Source of the DNA: Alphaproteobacteria bacterium
Lineage (GTDB): Bacteria > Pseudomonadota > Alphaproteobacteria > Reyranellales > Reyranellaceae
NCBI GenBank assembly: GCA_016870115.1
Contig: VGCH01000007.1
Coordinates: 1 to 64,000, forward strand
DNA length: 64,000 nt
Direction: 5' to 3'
Shown here: piece after piece, positions 9,623 through 19,293 of the stretch
How the letters are laid out: every line of letters begins with the position of its first letter
Position numbering within the stretch: the first letter of the stretch is position 1
Position numbers and translations under genes: made by a program
The notes under the pieces: generated by a model
The model's input: the letters and a program-made list of their open reading frames with translations, nothing else
Databases searched by the model: none
What the model was told of the DNA's origin: nothing

Positions 9623-10887
9623 CCGGCCCGCGAGTCACGACGCTGGCCAACGGCTTTCGCGTCGTCGTGGACGAGATGCCGACCGTGGAATCCGCGGCGC
9701 TCGGTGTCTGGGTGGCCTGCGGCACGCGCCATGAGACAGCCGCGCTGAATGGCGCCGCGCATCTGCTGGAGCATATGGCCTTCAAGGGCACGCGGACCCG
9801 GTCGGCCCGTGTCATCGCCGAGGAAATCGAGTCCGTCGGCGGCAGTCTCAACGCCTACACCGGTCGCGAGATCACCGCGTACCACGCCTCCGTCCTGAAG
9901 GAGGATGTCGGCCTCGGTGTGGAGATGATTGCCGACATCCTGCGCCACTCGGTCTTCGATCCCGATGAGCTCCAGCGCGAGCGCGGCGTAATCCTGCAGG
10001 AGATCGGTCAGGCGCTCGATACGCCGGACGACCTGATCTTCGACCGCTTCCAGGAGACCGCGCTGCCCGGACAGCCGCTGGGTCGGCCTGTGCTGGGTAC
10101 GGCAGAGAGCGTCGAGGCGATCGGACGCGACGATCTCTTTGCCTGGCTCGCCCGCCACTATACGGCGGAGAACATGGTGCTCTCCGCCGCCGGACGGGTC
10201 GAGGAAGCGCGGATCCTCGAGCTCGCGGAGCGTCATTTCGGTTCAGTGGCGCGCGGCACCGGCAGCGCCGGGACTGTGGAACCGATCCGCTACGTTGGCG
10301 GCGATGGTCGCGAGGATCGGACGCTGGAGCAGGCCCATCTGGTTTTGGGGTGCCAGGGTGTCGGCTATCGCGACCCGGACTACTTCGCGATGGCGGTATT
10401 CTCCACACTGTTCGGCGGAGGCATGTCGTCCCGGCTGTTCCAGCGCATCCGTGAGGAACGCGGCCTCGTCTACGGCATCCACAGCTTCAATGCCGCCTAT
10501 GCCGATGGTGGCCTGTTCGGCATCTACGCCGGCACCGGCGAGGACGATCTGGAGGAGCTCGTGCCCGCCGTGTGCGAGGAGTTAGTCGCGGTGGCTGAAG
10601 GCGCGACCGACGCCGAGCTGGCCCGGGCACGCAATCAGATCAAGGCGGGGACCTTGATGGCGCTCGAGTCGAGCCACGCTCGCTGCGAGCAGGCGGCCCG
10701 TCATCTCTTGATCCACGGTCGCACGATTCCCTATGCCGAGATCGTCTCGCGTATCGAGGGAGTCGATCGCGACGCGATCACCCGCGTGGTGCGCCGGCTG
10801 CTCGGCAGCCCGCTCACGGTCGCCGCCCTCGGTCCGGTCGGCAAACTCGAGTCTCTCGACGGCATCTCGCGGCGGCTGGCGCCCTAG
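9619..10887 (+). CDS. M16-family zinc metallopeptidase (mitochondrial processing peptidase-like)
   Basis: Members of this family (pitrilysin / MPP beta-like) cleave peptides in a clam-shell chamber. The 422-residue product has the inverted zinc motif H48-L-L-E51-H52 followed by MAFKGT, then GGSLNAYTGREITAYH and the glycine-rich GGGMSSRLFQRIREERGLVY of the second domain. Length fits the single-chain ~45-kDa subtype, which is active as a dimer. ATG 9619 overlaps the thrC stop by 4 nt. The exact substrate is unknown. Confidence 0.94.
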   Translation: MTGPRVTTLANGFRVVVDEMPTVESAALGVWVACGTRHETAALNGAAHLLEHMAFKGTRTRSARVIAEEIESVGGSLNAYTGREITAYHASVLKEDVGLGVEMIADILRHSVFDPDELQRERGVILQEIGQALDTPDDLIFDRFQETALPGQPLGRPVLGTAESVEAIGRDDLFAWLARHYTAENMVLSAAGRVEEARILELAERHFGSVARGTGSAGTVEPIRYVGGDGREDRTLEQAHLVLGCQGVGYRDPDYFAMAVFSTLFGGGMSSRLFQRIREERGLVYGIHSFNAAYADGGLFGIYAGTGEDDLEELVPAVCEELVAVAEGATDAELARARNQIKAGTLMALESSHARCEQAARHLLIHGRTIPYAEIVSRIEGVDRDAITRVVRRLLGSPLTVAALGPVGKLESLDGISRRLAP

Positions 10888-10893
10888 CGGGAC

Positions 10894-11673
10894 TTAGGCA
10901 GCCTGCTTGGTGGGCTGGCGCGGCGGGACGCCAATTGCCGCGCGCTCGCACACGGTGCGAACTTCGGTGCTGTGGCGAATGAGATTGAAGCGCAGCGCCG
11001 TGTAGAGCGAGATCAGGCCGGTCATCTTGGCGTCGAAATCGATGATCAGCACGACGCGGGTCTGGGGGGTCTCGTTCTTCACCCAGTGTTCGCGGGTGTC
11101 GTCGAACACCAGCGGCTTTCCCTCTTCCCAGTGGAAATGGTAGCCGCCGATTTCGATCCAGCACTTCTCCGGCTCATCGGGCACGATCAGCGGGTAGTGG
11201 AACCGCACAACGCCCGCCGCCGACCCGCGATGCGGCTCGATCTCGGCGAAACCGTGGAGAATGCTGAACAGCGCCGTGTGGACGCCCGGGATGCGATTGA
11301 TCGCGGCAATCGTGTCGGGCACCGCCGCGACGTTTTCGGGAATCTCGTGCCCCCAGATCTTCAGCAGGAAGGTCCGCCAGGCACGGCCCGGGACGTAGAG
11401 ATCGCGCGGGTGCACCTCGTGCAGCGCCGGAATCTCCTCGTGATGTGACAGCAGGTAGGCGAGGTCCGCCTTGATCAGGTCGTGGCTTTTCTTCAGCTCG
11501 GCCAGCACGGGAAACGCCTTGAGCGCCTCGTCACCGCCCAGGGGCAGTTTGGGCATCTGGCGCAGGATCGCATTCGACATGCGGAGATTGAAGTTCTCCA
11601 GCGGCTCCTGGGGCACCCAGATATTCTTGGTAAGGTAGAACCGGCCTTTTTGACCGACCTTTTCATCGACCAT
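10894..11673 (-). CDS. Aspartyl/asparaginyl beta-hydroxylase domain protein
   Basis: The product (259 residues) resembles the AspH-type Fe(II)/2-oxoglutarate oxygenase domain, with FHYPLIVPDEPEKCWIEIGG followed by the signature VFDDTREHWVKNET and RVVLIIDFD. In such proteins a His pair binds iron; H in FHYPL and H in REHWV are the candidates here. Family members act on proteins or on lipid A and ornithine lipids; the substrate here cannot be told. ATG 11673 is the first ATG; a TTG upstream (11742) would add a non-conserved leader. It converges with the M16 gene, 6 bp apart, and is divergent from the next acetyltransferase. Confidence 0.85.
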   Translation of the reverse strand: MVDEKVGQKGRFYLTKNIWVPQEPLENFNLRMSNAILRQMPKLPLGGDEALKAFPVLAELKKSHDLIKADLAYLLSHHEEIPALHEVHPRDLYVPGRAWRTFLLKIWGHEIPENVAAVPDTIAAINRIPGVHTALFSILHGFAEIEPHRGSAAGVVRFHYPLIVPDEPEKCWIEIGGYHFHWEEGKPLVFDDTREHWVKNETPQTRVVLIIDFDAKMTGLISLYTALRFNLIRHSTEVRTVCERAAIGVPPRQPTKQAA

Positions 11674-11820
11674 GATGTCTGTACTCGTGGTGGGGGCAAT
11701 CCAGTCCGAGGGGCATATTCCACGCCCTGCGGACTGGCTCAAGGGGGGTGAACGCCGCAGCCGACCCCCACATGGAGTACGCGCCTGCCGGGGGCCCCGG
11801 ATTAAGGTATGATGGGGCGA

Positions 11821-12429
11821 ATGTTCCGGTTCGCAGACGTTCCGCTGTCGATCGCTTCAATGACCCGCTTGGCGGGTCGACGGGTGTTCTTGCGGGCGCC
11901 CATGATGGACGACTGGGCTGAATGGGCCGAATTGCGCGCCCGAAGCCGAAACTTCCTGATGCCGTGGGAGCCGACTTGGCCCGAGGATGGGTTGGCGCGG
12001 GATCATTTCCGCCGTCGTATCCGTCAACAGGTGCGCGAGTGGCGTGCGGGCGAGGGCTACGCCTTCTTTGTCTTCAGCGCCGAAAACCGGCGTCTCGTGG
12101 GTGGTGTCAACCTCAGCAACGTGCGCCGCGGTGTCGCCCAGGCGGCAAGCGTCGGCTACTGGATGGGGCAGCCCTATGCCGGGCACGGATTCATGACCGA
12201 CGCGGTCCGCGCGAGCCTGCCCTTCGTCTTCGACGAGTTGCGCCTGCACCGGCTGGAGGCGGCCTGCCTGCCGCACAATGAACCCTCGAAAGCCGTGTTG
12301 GCCAAAGTTGGTTTCCACGAAGAAGGGCTGGCGCGCCAATACCTCAGGATCAACGGCCAGTGGGCGGACCACCTGTTGTTCGCCCTCTTGCGAGCCGACT
12401 ACGACCGGCATCTGAGGGGGCTGCCGTGA
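11821..12429 (+). CDS. GNAT N-acetyltransferase, RimJ/RimL-like
   Basis: RimJ-like enzymes acetylate the N-terminus of ribosomal protein S5 or other proteins using acetyl-CoA. The protein of about 202 residues has the GNAT core with VGYWMGQPYAGHGFMTDAV (acetyl-CoA loop region) and the C-terminal RLEAACLPHNEPSKAVLAKVGF, typical of this subgroup. Three in-frame ATGs (11809, 11812, 11821) precede it. 11821 is chosen because a TATGAT hexamer at 11808-11813 overlaps the first two and would give a transcript starting near 11821. The stop overlaps the next GTG start. Confidence 0.9.
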   Translation: MFRFADVPLSIASMTRLAGRRVFLRAPMMDDWAEWAELRARSRNFLMPWEPTWPEDGLARDHFRRRIRQQVREWRAGEGYAFFVFSAENRRLVGGVNLSNVRRGVAQAASVGYWMGQPYAGHGFMTDAVRASLPFVFDELRLHRLEAACLPHNEPSKAVLAKVGFHEEGLARQYLRINGQWADHLLFALLRADYDRHLRGLP

Positions 12430-13388
12430 CGGGTGCGTCGGGACGAAGGGGCGTGATCGCCGGGGCGACAGCGGCAATGATTGCGCGCCCGGCTTGGGCG
12501 TGGCCAGATCGTTCCCTTCGATTTGTCGTGAGCTTCGCGCCCGGAACTGCGACGGACAATCTCGCGCGCGTCCTGGCCGACGCAATGTCGCCGGCGCTGG
12601 GGCAGCCGATCGTCATCGAGAACAAGCCGGGTGCGCAAGGCTCGATCGGCGCCAACCAGGTCGCCAAGGCGGCGCCTGATGGCTACACGATCCTCGTCGG
12701 TTCGGCGACGACACAGGCCGCCGCTGCGTCGCTGCTGAAGTCGATCACCTACGATCCGGTCCGCGACTTCGCACCGATCGCGCGTCTGGGCCATATCGCA
12801 CAGGTGCTGGTGGTCCCGGCTGAGTCGGCGATTCGGTCGGTCGCCGACCTGGTCGCCGCGGCGCGCGCGCGGCCGGGCGCGCTGAACTACGGCCAGGGAT
12901 CGAGCGGCAACCTCCTGCCATCCGCGACACTCGCCAAGCGACTTGGTCTCGAGGTCACGCGCGTGAACTACCGCAGTCCGCCGCAGGCGATGGCCGAGGT
13001 ACTGAGCGGACAGGTTCAGTTCATGTTCATCGACGTATCGGCGGCGCTGGGTCGAATCCGGGCCGGCAAGCTGCGGGCACTCGCCGTGAGTGCGGCCCGA
13101 CCGGGTCCGCTGTTGCCGGGTGTTCCGTCGATCGCCGAGACATTGCCGGGATTTGAGCTCCTGACGTGGTTCGCCATGTACGCACCGGCGGGAACATCGG
13201 CCGCCATCGTCGATCGGATGAACGCCGCCTGCCGTGTGGCGTTCGCCGATGCCACGGTCGCCCGCCGACTCGCCGAGATGGGGTTCGACGTCTACGCGTC
13301 TACGCCGGCTGAGGCCGGCGCCTTCACCGCCGCCGAGGTGGGCAAGTGGAAAGCGCTGGTCGCCGAAACGGGGATCGAGCCCGAGTAG
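12426..13388 (+). CDS. TctC/Bug-family tripartite tricarboxylate transporter receptor
   Basis: Bug proteins are periplasmic solute receptors, usually for carboxylates or aromatic acids. The 320-residue product has an N-terminal export signal with a twin-arginine (GRRGVIAG) and Ala-rich core ending around WAWP. The family landmarks are FVVSFAPGTATDNLARVLA, VIENKPGAQGSIGA, DGYTILVGSA and the repeated hinge near NYGQGSSGN. GTG 12426 overlaps the acetyltransferase stop (GTGA). No TctA/TctB membrane partners lie nearby; an intradiol dioxygenase and ABC transporter components follow directly. Confidence 0.93.
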   Translation: MTGASGRRGVIAGATAAMIARPAWAWPDRSLRFVVSFAPGTATDNLARVLADAMSPALGQPIVIENKPGAQGSIGANQVAKAAPDGYTILVGSATTQAAAASLLKSITYDPVRDFAPIARLGHIAQVLVVPAESAIRSVADLVAAARARPGALNYGQGSSGNLLPSATLAKRLGLEVTRVNYRSPPQAMAEVLSGQVQFMFIDVSAALGRIRAGKLRALAVSAARPGPLLPGVPSIAETLPGFELLTWFAMYAPAGTSAAIVDRMNAACRVAFADATVARRLAEMGFDVYASTPAEAGAFTAAEVGKWKALVAETGIEPE

Positions 13389-13390
13389 CG

Positions 13391-14260
13391 ATGCGCGACA
13401 TCACGCCGGAGACGATCACGAGCGCCTTCGCGCGCTATGCCGAGCGGGCGCCGTCGGCACGCGCGCGCGAGCTGCTGGTGGCACTGGCCGGACATCTGCA
13501 CGGGTTCGTCCGGGACCATCGCGTGACGCATGGCGAGTGGCAGGCGGCGGTATCGGCATTGACCCGCGCCGCCGCCATTACAGACGCGGATCGCAACGAA
13601 TTCATCCTGTTCTCGGATCTGTTGGGCGTGTCGTCGCTCGTCGACATGGTCAACGCGCGCGCCGACGCGACCTCGTCGTCCGTCTTGAGGCCGTTCCATG
13701 TCGAGGCCGCGCCGCCGCTACCCGATGGCGGCGATCTCTGGCGGGGCCAGGCCGGCGAGCCGCTGGTTGTTGTGGGGCAGGTGGCCGATAACGCCGGCCG
13801 CGGCGTCGCCGGGTGCGTGCTCGATCTCTGGCAGACCGCCGGCAATGGCCTCTATGCCCAGCAGGATCCGGCGCAGCCCGCGATGAACTACCACGCACGG
13901 TTGGCCTGCGCGGCCGACGGCAGTTTCGCGCTCACCACTGTCCGTCCGATGCCCTACACCGTCCCGGATGACGGACCCGCCGGCGACATGTTGCGCGCGC
14001 TGGGGCGCGAGGCTTGGCGACCGGCGCACCTGCACATCATCGCTCGCGCCCCGGGCTTCGCCCCGCTGGTGACGGAGCTCTTTCCCGCCGATGATCCCTG
14101 GCTTGATCGTGATGCCGTGTTCGGCGTGCGGGCAGACCTCGTCCTGCCGTTCGAACGAATGAGGGATGCGCGGCAACTTCCGGCGCACCTTGTCGCGCGG
14201 GACCGCTTGCCGTCGGCATTCTGGGTGGTCCGGCCGGAGCTCACTCTCGCCCGTGTCTGA
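13391..14260 (+). CDS. Intradiol ring-cleavage dioxygenase (catechol/hydroxyquinol 1,2-dioxygenase family)
   Basis: Enzymes of this family open catechol or hydroxyquinol rings between the two hydroxyls, using non-heme Fe(III). The 289-residue product has an N-terminal helical dimerisation domain (1-95) and the beta-sandwich catalytic domain. The iron ligands line up as Y155 (NGLYAQ), Y189 (PMPYTV), H213 and H215 (PAHLHI), the classic Tyr-Tyr-His-His set and spacing. The substrate is not determinable; hydroxyquinol or catechol are the usual ones. The start is 2 bp after the Bug receptor stop, and the next gene begins within its last codons. Confidence 0.93.
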   Translation: MRDITPETITSAFARYAERAPSARARELLVALAGHLHGFVRDHRVTHGEWQAAVSALTRAAAITDADRNEFILFSDLLGVSSLVDMVNARADATSSSVLRPFHVEAAPPLPDGGDLWRGQAGEPLVVVGQVADNAGRGVAGCVLDLWQTAGNGLYAQQDPAQPAMNYHARLACAADGSFALTTVRPMPYTVPDDGPAGDMLRALGREAWRPAHLHIIARAPGFAPLVTELFPADDPWLDRDAVFGVRADLVLPFERMRDARQLPAHLVARDRLPSAFWVVRPELTLARV

Positions 14261-15017
14261 GGTCCGGGCTGCGCCTGCCGGCGCGATCGCGTTGCGAGGC
14301 GTGGACAAGACCTACGCCAACGGCACGCGCGCGATTGACGGCGTCTCGCTGGAGATCGCGGCCGGATCCTTCGTGAGCGTGCTGGGCCCCTCGGGATGCG
14401 GCAAGTCCACGCTGCTGCGGATGATCGCGGGACTCATCGTGCCTACTGATGGGCGGATCGAGACAGGCGCGCGTGGGCGCGAGATCGGCTTCGTGTTCCA
14501 GGAGCCAACGCTTCTTCCCTGGGCCACGGCTGAGGCCAATGTCGCGCTTCCCCTCCGGCTGATGGGCGTCGACGCGGCCGACCGGCGCGAGCGGGCACGA
14601 CAGATGCTGGCGCGGGTCGGGTTGGAGGGTTTCGAGGGCGCGTGGCCGCGCGAACTGAGCGGCGGCATGAAGATGCGCGTCTCGATCGCCCGCGCGCTCG
14701 TCGATCGCCCGCGCGTGCTGTTGCTGGACGAGCCGTTCGCGGCGCTGGACGAGATCGCGCGACACCGCCTCAACGCGGATCTGCTCGATCTGTGGCGAGA
14801 GACCGGCGTGACCGTGGTGTTCGTCACCCATTCGGTTTTCGAGTCGGCATTTCTGTCGCAGCGTATCGTCGTCATGTCGGCGCGGCCGGGGCGAATCGTC
14901 GCCGATCTCGCGGTCGATACGGACCAGACGCGGGATGAAGCCTTCCGCACCTCACCGGCCTACGGTGCCACCTGCCGGCGCGTCTCGGACGCGTTGCGCG
15001 AAGCGATGGCAGCGTGA
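14253..15017 (+). CDS. ABC transporter ATP-binding protein (NitT/TauT/Ssu type)
   Basis: This cytoplasmic ATPase (254 residues) drives an importer of the nitrate/taurine/sulfonate/pyrimidine class. Visible motifs are Walker A GPSGCGKST, Q-loop FQEPTLLPW (typical of this class), signature LSGGMKMR, Walker B VLLLDEPF and switch H in FVTHSVFES. The GTG start at 14253 overlaps the dioxygenase stop by 8 nt; a longer frame upstream is the dioxygenase read out of frame. The next gene overlaps its stop. Confidence 0.93.
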   Translation: MSEVRAAPAGAIALRGVDKTYANGTRAIDGVSLEIAAGSFVSVLGPSGCGKSTLLRMIAGLIVPTDGRIETGARGREIGFVFQEPTLLPWATAEANVALPLRLMGVDAADRRERARQMLARVGLEGFEGAWPRELSGGMKMRVSIARALVDRPRVLLLDEPFAALDEIARHRLNADLLDLWRETGVTVVFVTHSVFESAFLSQRIVVMSARPGRIVADLAVDTDQTRDEAFRTSPAYGATCRRVSDALREAMAA

Positions 15018-15802
15018 TGTCCGGCGCCTGGTCCCGGTTCGCCGCGCCCGCGATCGTCGGGTTGGTCGTGCTTGCGGCGTGGGAAATCGCGGTTCGCACC
15101 GGCGGGGTGCCACCCTATATCCTGCCTGGCCCCCTGCTGATCGCGCGCACGCTGGTCGCCGACTGGGGCACGCTCGCACCGGCGCTCGTCGCCACGCTCC
15201 GGATCGCGGCGCTGGCCTTGCTGGCCGCCGTCGTGGTGGGTGTGGCGCTGGCGGTCCTCTTCACACAATCGCGGTGGCTCGAGCGGTCCTTGCTGCCCTA
15301 TGCGATCGTCCTGCAGGTCACGCCGATCGTGTCGATCGCGCCGCTGATCATCGTGTGGGCGAACGATGTCACGCTCTCGCTTCTGATCTGCGCGTGGATC
15401 GTTGCGTTCTTTCCGATCCTCTCCAACACGATGCTGGGGTTGAACTCCGTCGATCACAATCTGCTGGGACTCTTCCAGCTCTACGGCGCGGGACGCTGGC
15501 GCACGCTCTTGCACCTCCGGTTGCCTGCGGCTTTGCCCTATTTCCTGGGAGGCCTCCGGATCTCCGGCGGGCTGGCGCTGATCGGTGCGGTGGTTGCGGA
15601 GTTCGTCGCAGGCGCCGGCGGCTCGGGCTCGGGGCTCGCCTACCGCATTCTGGAAGCCGGCTACCAGCTCAAGATTCCAAGGATGTTCGCGGCATTGGTT
15701 CTGATCTCGGCGGCGGGCATCGCTATCCACCTTCTTCTGGCGGCGCTTTCGCACCTCTTGCTGCGGCGCTGGCATGACAGCGAGGCGGGGCGCGCCCTCT
15801 AG
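15017..15802 (+). CDS. ABC transporter permease (NitT/TauT/Ssu type)
   Basis: This inner-membrane permease of 261 residues has about six helices and the BPD_transp_1 coupling loop around the GAGRWRTLLHLRLPAALPYF segment, close to the EAA motif of SsuC/TauC. The start is ATG 15017 (TGATG overlap with the ATPase stop), or GTG 15014. No substrate-binding protein of the SsuA/TauA/ThiY type is encoded in the unit; the only receptor is the Bug protein two genes upstream. Confidence 0.93.
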   Translation: MSGAWSRFAAPAIVGLVVLAAWEIAVRTGGVPPYILPGPLLIARTLVADWGTLAPALVATLRIAALALLAAVVVGVALAVLFTQSRWLERSLLPYAIVLQVTPIVSIAPLIIVWANDVTLSLLICAWIVAFFPILSNTMLGLNSVDHNLLGLFQLYGAGRWRTLLHLRLPAALPYFLGGLRISGGLALIGAVVAEFVAGAGGSGSGLAYRILEAGYQLKIPRMFAALVLISAAGIAIHLLLAALSHLLLRRWHDSEAGRAL

Positions 15803-15809
15803 CGCCGTT

Positions 15810-17021
15810 CTACCGGCGCGCAGCGCGCGCCATGAACACGCTGCACGCGCCGACGGCGATCGCGAGCAACGCATACCCCAGGGCATAGGAGCCCGTGGCG
15901 TGCAGGAGACCGCGGAACAACAGCGGCGACAGCAGCGGTCCGGCGAACACGAACATCGAGGTCACCGCGGTGAACTCGCCGGCGCGGCCGGGTGGGGCGC
16001 GGTAGGCGCTCTCGGCGATGAACACGCCGTTCCAGCCGACGGCGGTGCCGCCGATCACGATCCACACGGCGAGAACCAGCCAGCCTGGCCAGTGCGGCCC
16101 GGAGAAGGCCATCGCGAAGCTGGTGACTGCGATGATCGCGCCAAGGCCCGCCAGCACGAGAGCCGGCCGTCGCAGCGCGTCGGCGACCACACCCCAAAAC
16201 ACCCGACCGAACGCGCCCGCGATCGTCGCGGCGGAGAGCAGGGCGCCGGCGGCGACGAAATCCATACCAAGGCCGTCGACGGCATAGACAACCGTGAAGT
16301 TCACCACGATGGCCTGAGTCGCCGAGAACACCATCCCGATCGCGCACATGGCGCGCAGCACCGGATCCCGTAGCGCGAGGCGCACGGGCTCGATCACCTC
16401 GCTCCAGCTCGGGAGCAGGCGCGCCGGACGCGGGCCATCCGCGTGGGTATCGAGGGTCGCGCGCAGCGGTTCGATCGCCAATGCACCGACGAAGGAGAGC
16501 ATACCGACGCCGGCGGCCGCGCCGCGCCAGCCCCAGTCCAGCGCGAAGGTCGGCAGGAGCGCGCCGCACAGCGCGAAGCCCACCGGCACGCCACTCTGCT
16601 TCAGCGAGAAGGTGACGTTGGCGAGGCGCGGCGGTGAGACGCGGGCGAGAATCTGTGAGCTCGCGATGGTGAGCGGACCCGATCCCAGCCCCACGACCAG
16701 CGCGGACACGGCGGCAAGCGCGAGATCGCCCGCGGCGAACATGAGCGACCCGACGCCGGCGATCGCGAGGCCGATCTGGGTGAAGCGGATGGGACCCAGC
16801 CGCCGGCTGAGCGCGCCCGCACCGACCGTCGACGCCAGCGCCGCGAGATAGACCAGCGACACATAGTAGGCGATGTCGGCCGGCGCCGCGCCGAGGGCGG
16901 GCGCCGCCTCGGGGGCCAGCACCGACGCCTGGTTGAAGGCGATGGTAGAGACGATCTGGATGGCGGTGAGCGACACCAGCGCCAGAAGGTAGACGCGCGT
17001 TCCCTCCGCGGGTCGCCTCAT
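15810..17021 (-). CDS. Major facilitator superfamily transporter
   Basis: This 403-residue protein has about 12 hydrophobic segments in two halves separated by a charged cytoplasmic loop (around residues 185-210). Short basic loops such as SRRLGP after helix 2 and ADALRRP after helix 8 match the MFS conserved loop. It may take up or export a small organic molecule; subfamily cannot be told. The start overlaps the uvrB stop by 4 nt, so it is expressed from the uvrB transcript, and it converges with the ABC permease gene. Confidence 0.88.
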   Translation of the reverse strand: MRRPAEGTRVYLLALVSLTAIQIVSTIAFNQASVLAPEAAPALGAAPADIAYYVSLVYLAALASTVGAGALSRRLGPIRFTQIGLAIAGVGSLMFAAGDLALAAVSALVVGLGSGPLTIASSQILARVSPPRLANVTFSLKQSGVPVGFALCGALLPTFALDWGWRGAAAGVGMLSFVGALAIEPLRATLDTHADGPRPARLLPSWSEVIEPVRLALRDPVLRAMCAIGMVFSATQAIVVNFTVVYAVDGLGMDFVAAGALLSAATIAGAFGRVFWGVVADALRRPALVLAGLGAIIAVTSFAMAFSGPHWPGWLVLAVWIVIGGTAVGWNGVFIAESAYRAPPGRAGEFTAVTSMFVFAGPLLSPLLFRGLLHATGSYALGYALLAIAVGACSVFMARAARR

Positions 17022-19207
17022 CGACCGCTGCGTCGGGCCGGCTTGCCGCGGCTGCCCGAGCCGGTGCGGACACCGCGGAACACCCGTGAGTTCTGCATCT
17101 TGCCGAGATTGACGTCGGCGTTGGCGGCACGCGCCTGGCCGGGCAGCTCCAGCTCGTTGGCCTCGAGGCGGCGGATTTCGTCGCGCAGGCGGGCCGCATC
17201 CTCGAAGTCGAGGTTGGCGGCCGCCTCGCGCATGCGTTTCTCCAGCGCGCCGATATGGCTCCGCAGATTGTGTCCGACCAGATGCGTGTCGCCGGAGACG
17301 CCGGTGTCAACCGTGTAGTGGTCGCGCTCGGCGGTGGATTGCAGGATCTCGGCGATGTTCTTGCGCACCGATGCCGGCGTGATCCCGTGCGCCTCGTTGT
17401 AGGCGGTCTGCCGCGTCCGTCGCCGCTCGGTTTCGGCCATGGCGTAGACTATCGAGTCGGTCTTCTTGTCGGCGTAGAGGATGACCCGGCCATCGATGTT
17501 GCGCGCGGCGCGGCCAATCGTCTGGACCAGCGAGGTGGGCGAGCGCAGGAAGCCCTCCTTGTCGGCGTCGAGAATGGCGACCAGCGCGCATTCCGGGATG
17601 TCCAACCCCTCGCGCAACAGGTTGATGCCGACCAGCACGTCGAAGGCGCCGAGGCGCAGGTCGCGGATGATCTCGATCCGCTCCAGCGTGTCGATGTCGG
17701 AATGCAGGTAGCGGCAGCGGATGCCGGACTCATGCATGTACTCGACAAGATCCTCGGCCATCCGTTTGGTCAGCACCGTCACCAGCACGCGCCGGCCGGC
17801 TTTCGCGCAATCGCGGCACTCGGCAATCAGGTCGTCGACCTGCTTCTCGACGGGCCGGATGATGACCACCGGGTCGATCAGGCCGGTCGGGCGGATGACC
17901 TGTTCGACGAAAGCGCCCTGCGTGCGGTCCATCTCCCAGGTGCCCGGAGTGGCGCTCACGAACAGAGTCTGGGGGCGAAGCGTATCCCACTCCTCGAACT
18001 TGAGCGGGCGGTTGTCGATCGCGGAGGGGAGGCGGAAACCGAACTCAGCCAGCACGCTCTTGCGGTTGAAGTCGCCGCGGAACATGCCGCCGATCTGCGG
18101 CACCGTGACGTGGCTTTCGTCGACGATCAGAAGCGAGCTCTCGGGGAAGTACTCGAACAGCGTGGGCGGCGGTTCGCCGGGGCGCCGGCCGGTGAGGTAG
18201 CGCGAATAGTTCTCGATGCCGGCGCAGGAGCCGGTGGTCTCCAGCATCTCGATGTCGAACATGGTGCGCTGTTCGAGCCGCTGCGCCTCGAGTAGGCGGC
18301 CCGCGCGGTTGAACTCGTCGAGCCGCTGCTTGAGGTCTGTCTTGATGCGCTGGATCGCGCCCTGCATGGTCGGGCGGGGTGTGACGTAGTGGCTGTTGGC
18401 ATAGACCACGATGTCGCCCAGCGTCGCGGTGCGATCGCCGGTCAGTGGGTCGAACTCGGCGATGCTCTCGATCTCGTCGCCGAACAGCTCGATCCGCCAG
18501 GCCTTGTCCTCGTAGTGGGCGGGAAACAGGTCAACCGTATCGCCGCGCACCCGGAAGGTCCCGCGCTGGAAGGCGTTGTCGTTGCGCCGGTACTGCTGCT
18601 CGACGAACTTGCGCAGGAGCGTCGTGCGGTCCATGCGCTCGCCCTTTGTCAGGCGGAAGGTCATCGACTGGTAGTTCTCGAGCGGCCCGATGCCGTAGAT
18701 GCAGGAGACCGACGCCACGATCACCACATCATCGCGCTCCATCAGCGCGCGCGTCGCCGAGTGGCGCATTCGGTCGATCTGTTCGTTGATCGAGGAGTCC
18801 TTCTCGATGTAGGTGTCGGTCCGCGGCACATAGGCTTCGGGCTGGTAGTAGTCGTAGTAGGACACGAAGTACTCGACCGCATTGTCGGGAAAGAATCCCT
18901 TCATCTCGCCATAGAGCTGGGCGGCCAGCGTCTTGTTGGGTGCCAGCACCAGCGCCGGCCGGCCGGTCCGCGCGATCACGTTCGCCATGGTGAAGGTCTT
19001 GCCCGACCCGGTGACGCCCAGCAGCACCTGGTCGCGTTCGCGGGCCGCGAGGCCCTCCATCAGTTGGCGGATCGCCTCGGGCTGGTCGCCGGCAGGCGTG
19101 TAGTCCGATTGCAGCCGGAACGCGCCGCCGCCCACGCGCTCGGGCCGCCGTTGGATGAACGGCATCTCAAGCGGCACGAAGGCAGCTGGGGCGGGCGCGC
19201 GGGACAT
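17018..19207 (-). CDS. uvrB: Excinuclease ABC subunit B
   Basis: UvrB is the damage-verification helicase-like subunit of nucleotide excision repair; it loads from UvrA and recruits UvrC. The 729-residue product has Walker A GVTGSGKT (64-71), the beta-hairpin region [17 protein letters not shown], helicase motifs such as DESHVT, and the C-terminal UVR domain ([20 protein letters not shown]) with a short basic tail. The N-terminus is about 25-30 residues longer than in many UvrB proteins. No Shine-Dalgarno sequence is seen; a TATAAA hexamer lies 5 bp before ATG 19207. Confidence 0.98.
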   Translation of the reverse strand: MSRAPAPAAFVPLEMPFIQRRPERVGGGAFRLQSDYTPAGDQPEAIRQLMEGLAARERDQVLLGVTGSGKTFTMANVIARTGRPALVLAPNKTLAAQLYGEMKGFFPDNAVEYFVSYYDYYQPEAYVPRTDTYIEKDSSINEQIDRMRHSATRALMERDDVVIVASVSCIYGIGPLENYQSMTFRLTKGERMDRTTLLRKFVEQQYRRNDNAFQRGTFRVRGDTVDLFPAHYEDKAWRIELFGDEIESIAEFDPLTGDRTATLGDIVVYANSHYVTPRPTMQGAIQRIKTDLKQRLDEFNRAGRLLEAQRLEQRTMFDIEMLETTGSCAGIENYSRYLTGRRPGEPPPTLFEYFPESSLLIVDESHVTVPQIGGMFRGDFNRKSVLAEFGFRLPSAIDNRPLKFEEWDTLRPQTLFVSATPGTWEMDRTQGAFVEQVIRPTGLIDPVVIIRPVEKQVDDLIAECRDCAKAGRRVLVTVLTKRMAEDLVEYMHESGIRCRYLHSDIDTLERIEIIRDLRLGAFDVLVGINLLREGLDIPECALVAILDADKEGFLRSPTSLVQTIGRAARNIDGRVILYADKKTDSIVYAMAETERRRTRQTAYNEAHGITPASVRKNIAEILQSTAERDHYTVDTGVSGDTHLVGHNLRSHIGALEKRMREAAANLDFEDAARLRDEIRRLEANELELPGQARAANADVNLGKMQNSRVFRGVRTGSGSRGKPARRSGR

Positions 19208-19240
19208 GGCCCTTTATACGGCGTCGGCGGCCCGAATGGC

Positions 19241-19255
19241 GCGGGATAATCCCGC
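19241..19255. promoter_or_regulatory. 15-bp palindrome between divergent uvrB and TauE-type genes
   Basis: GCGGGAT-A-ATCCCGC is a perfect 7-bp inverted repeat with a 1-bp centre in the 86-bp divergent intergenic region. Its position suits a dimeric repressor acting on one or both genes. It is not the GTTC-N7-GTTC LexA box of alphaproteobacteria. Function is inferred from symmetry and position only. Confidence 0.4.
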
Positions 19256-19293
19256 AAGACGGCCGCAGCGATCCGTGGCAAGCCTCGACCCGG

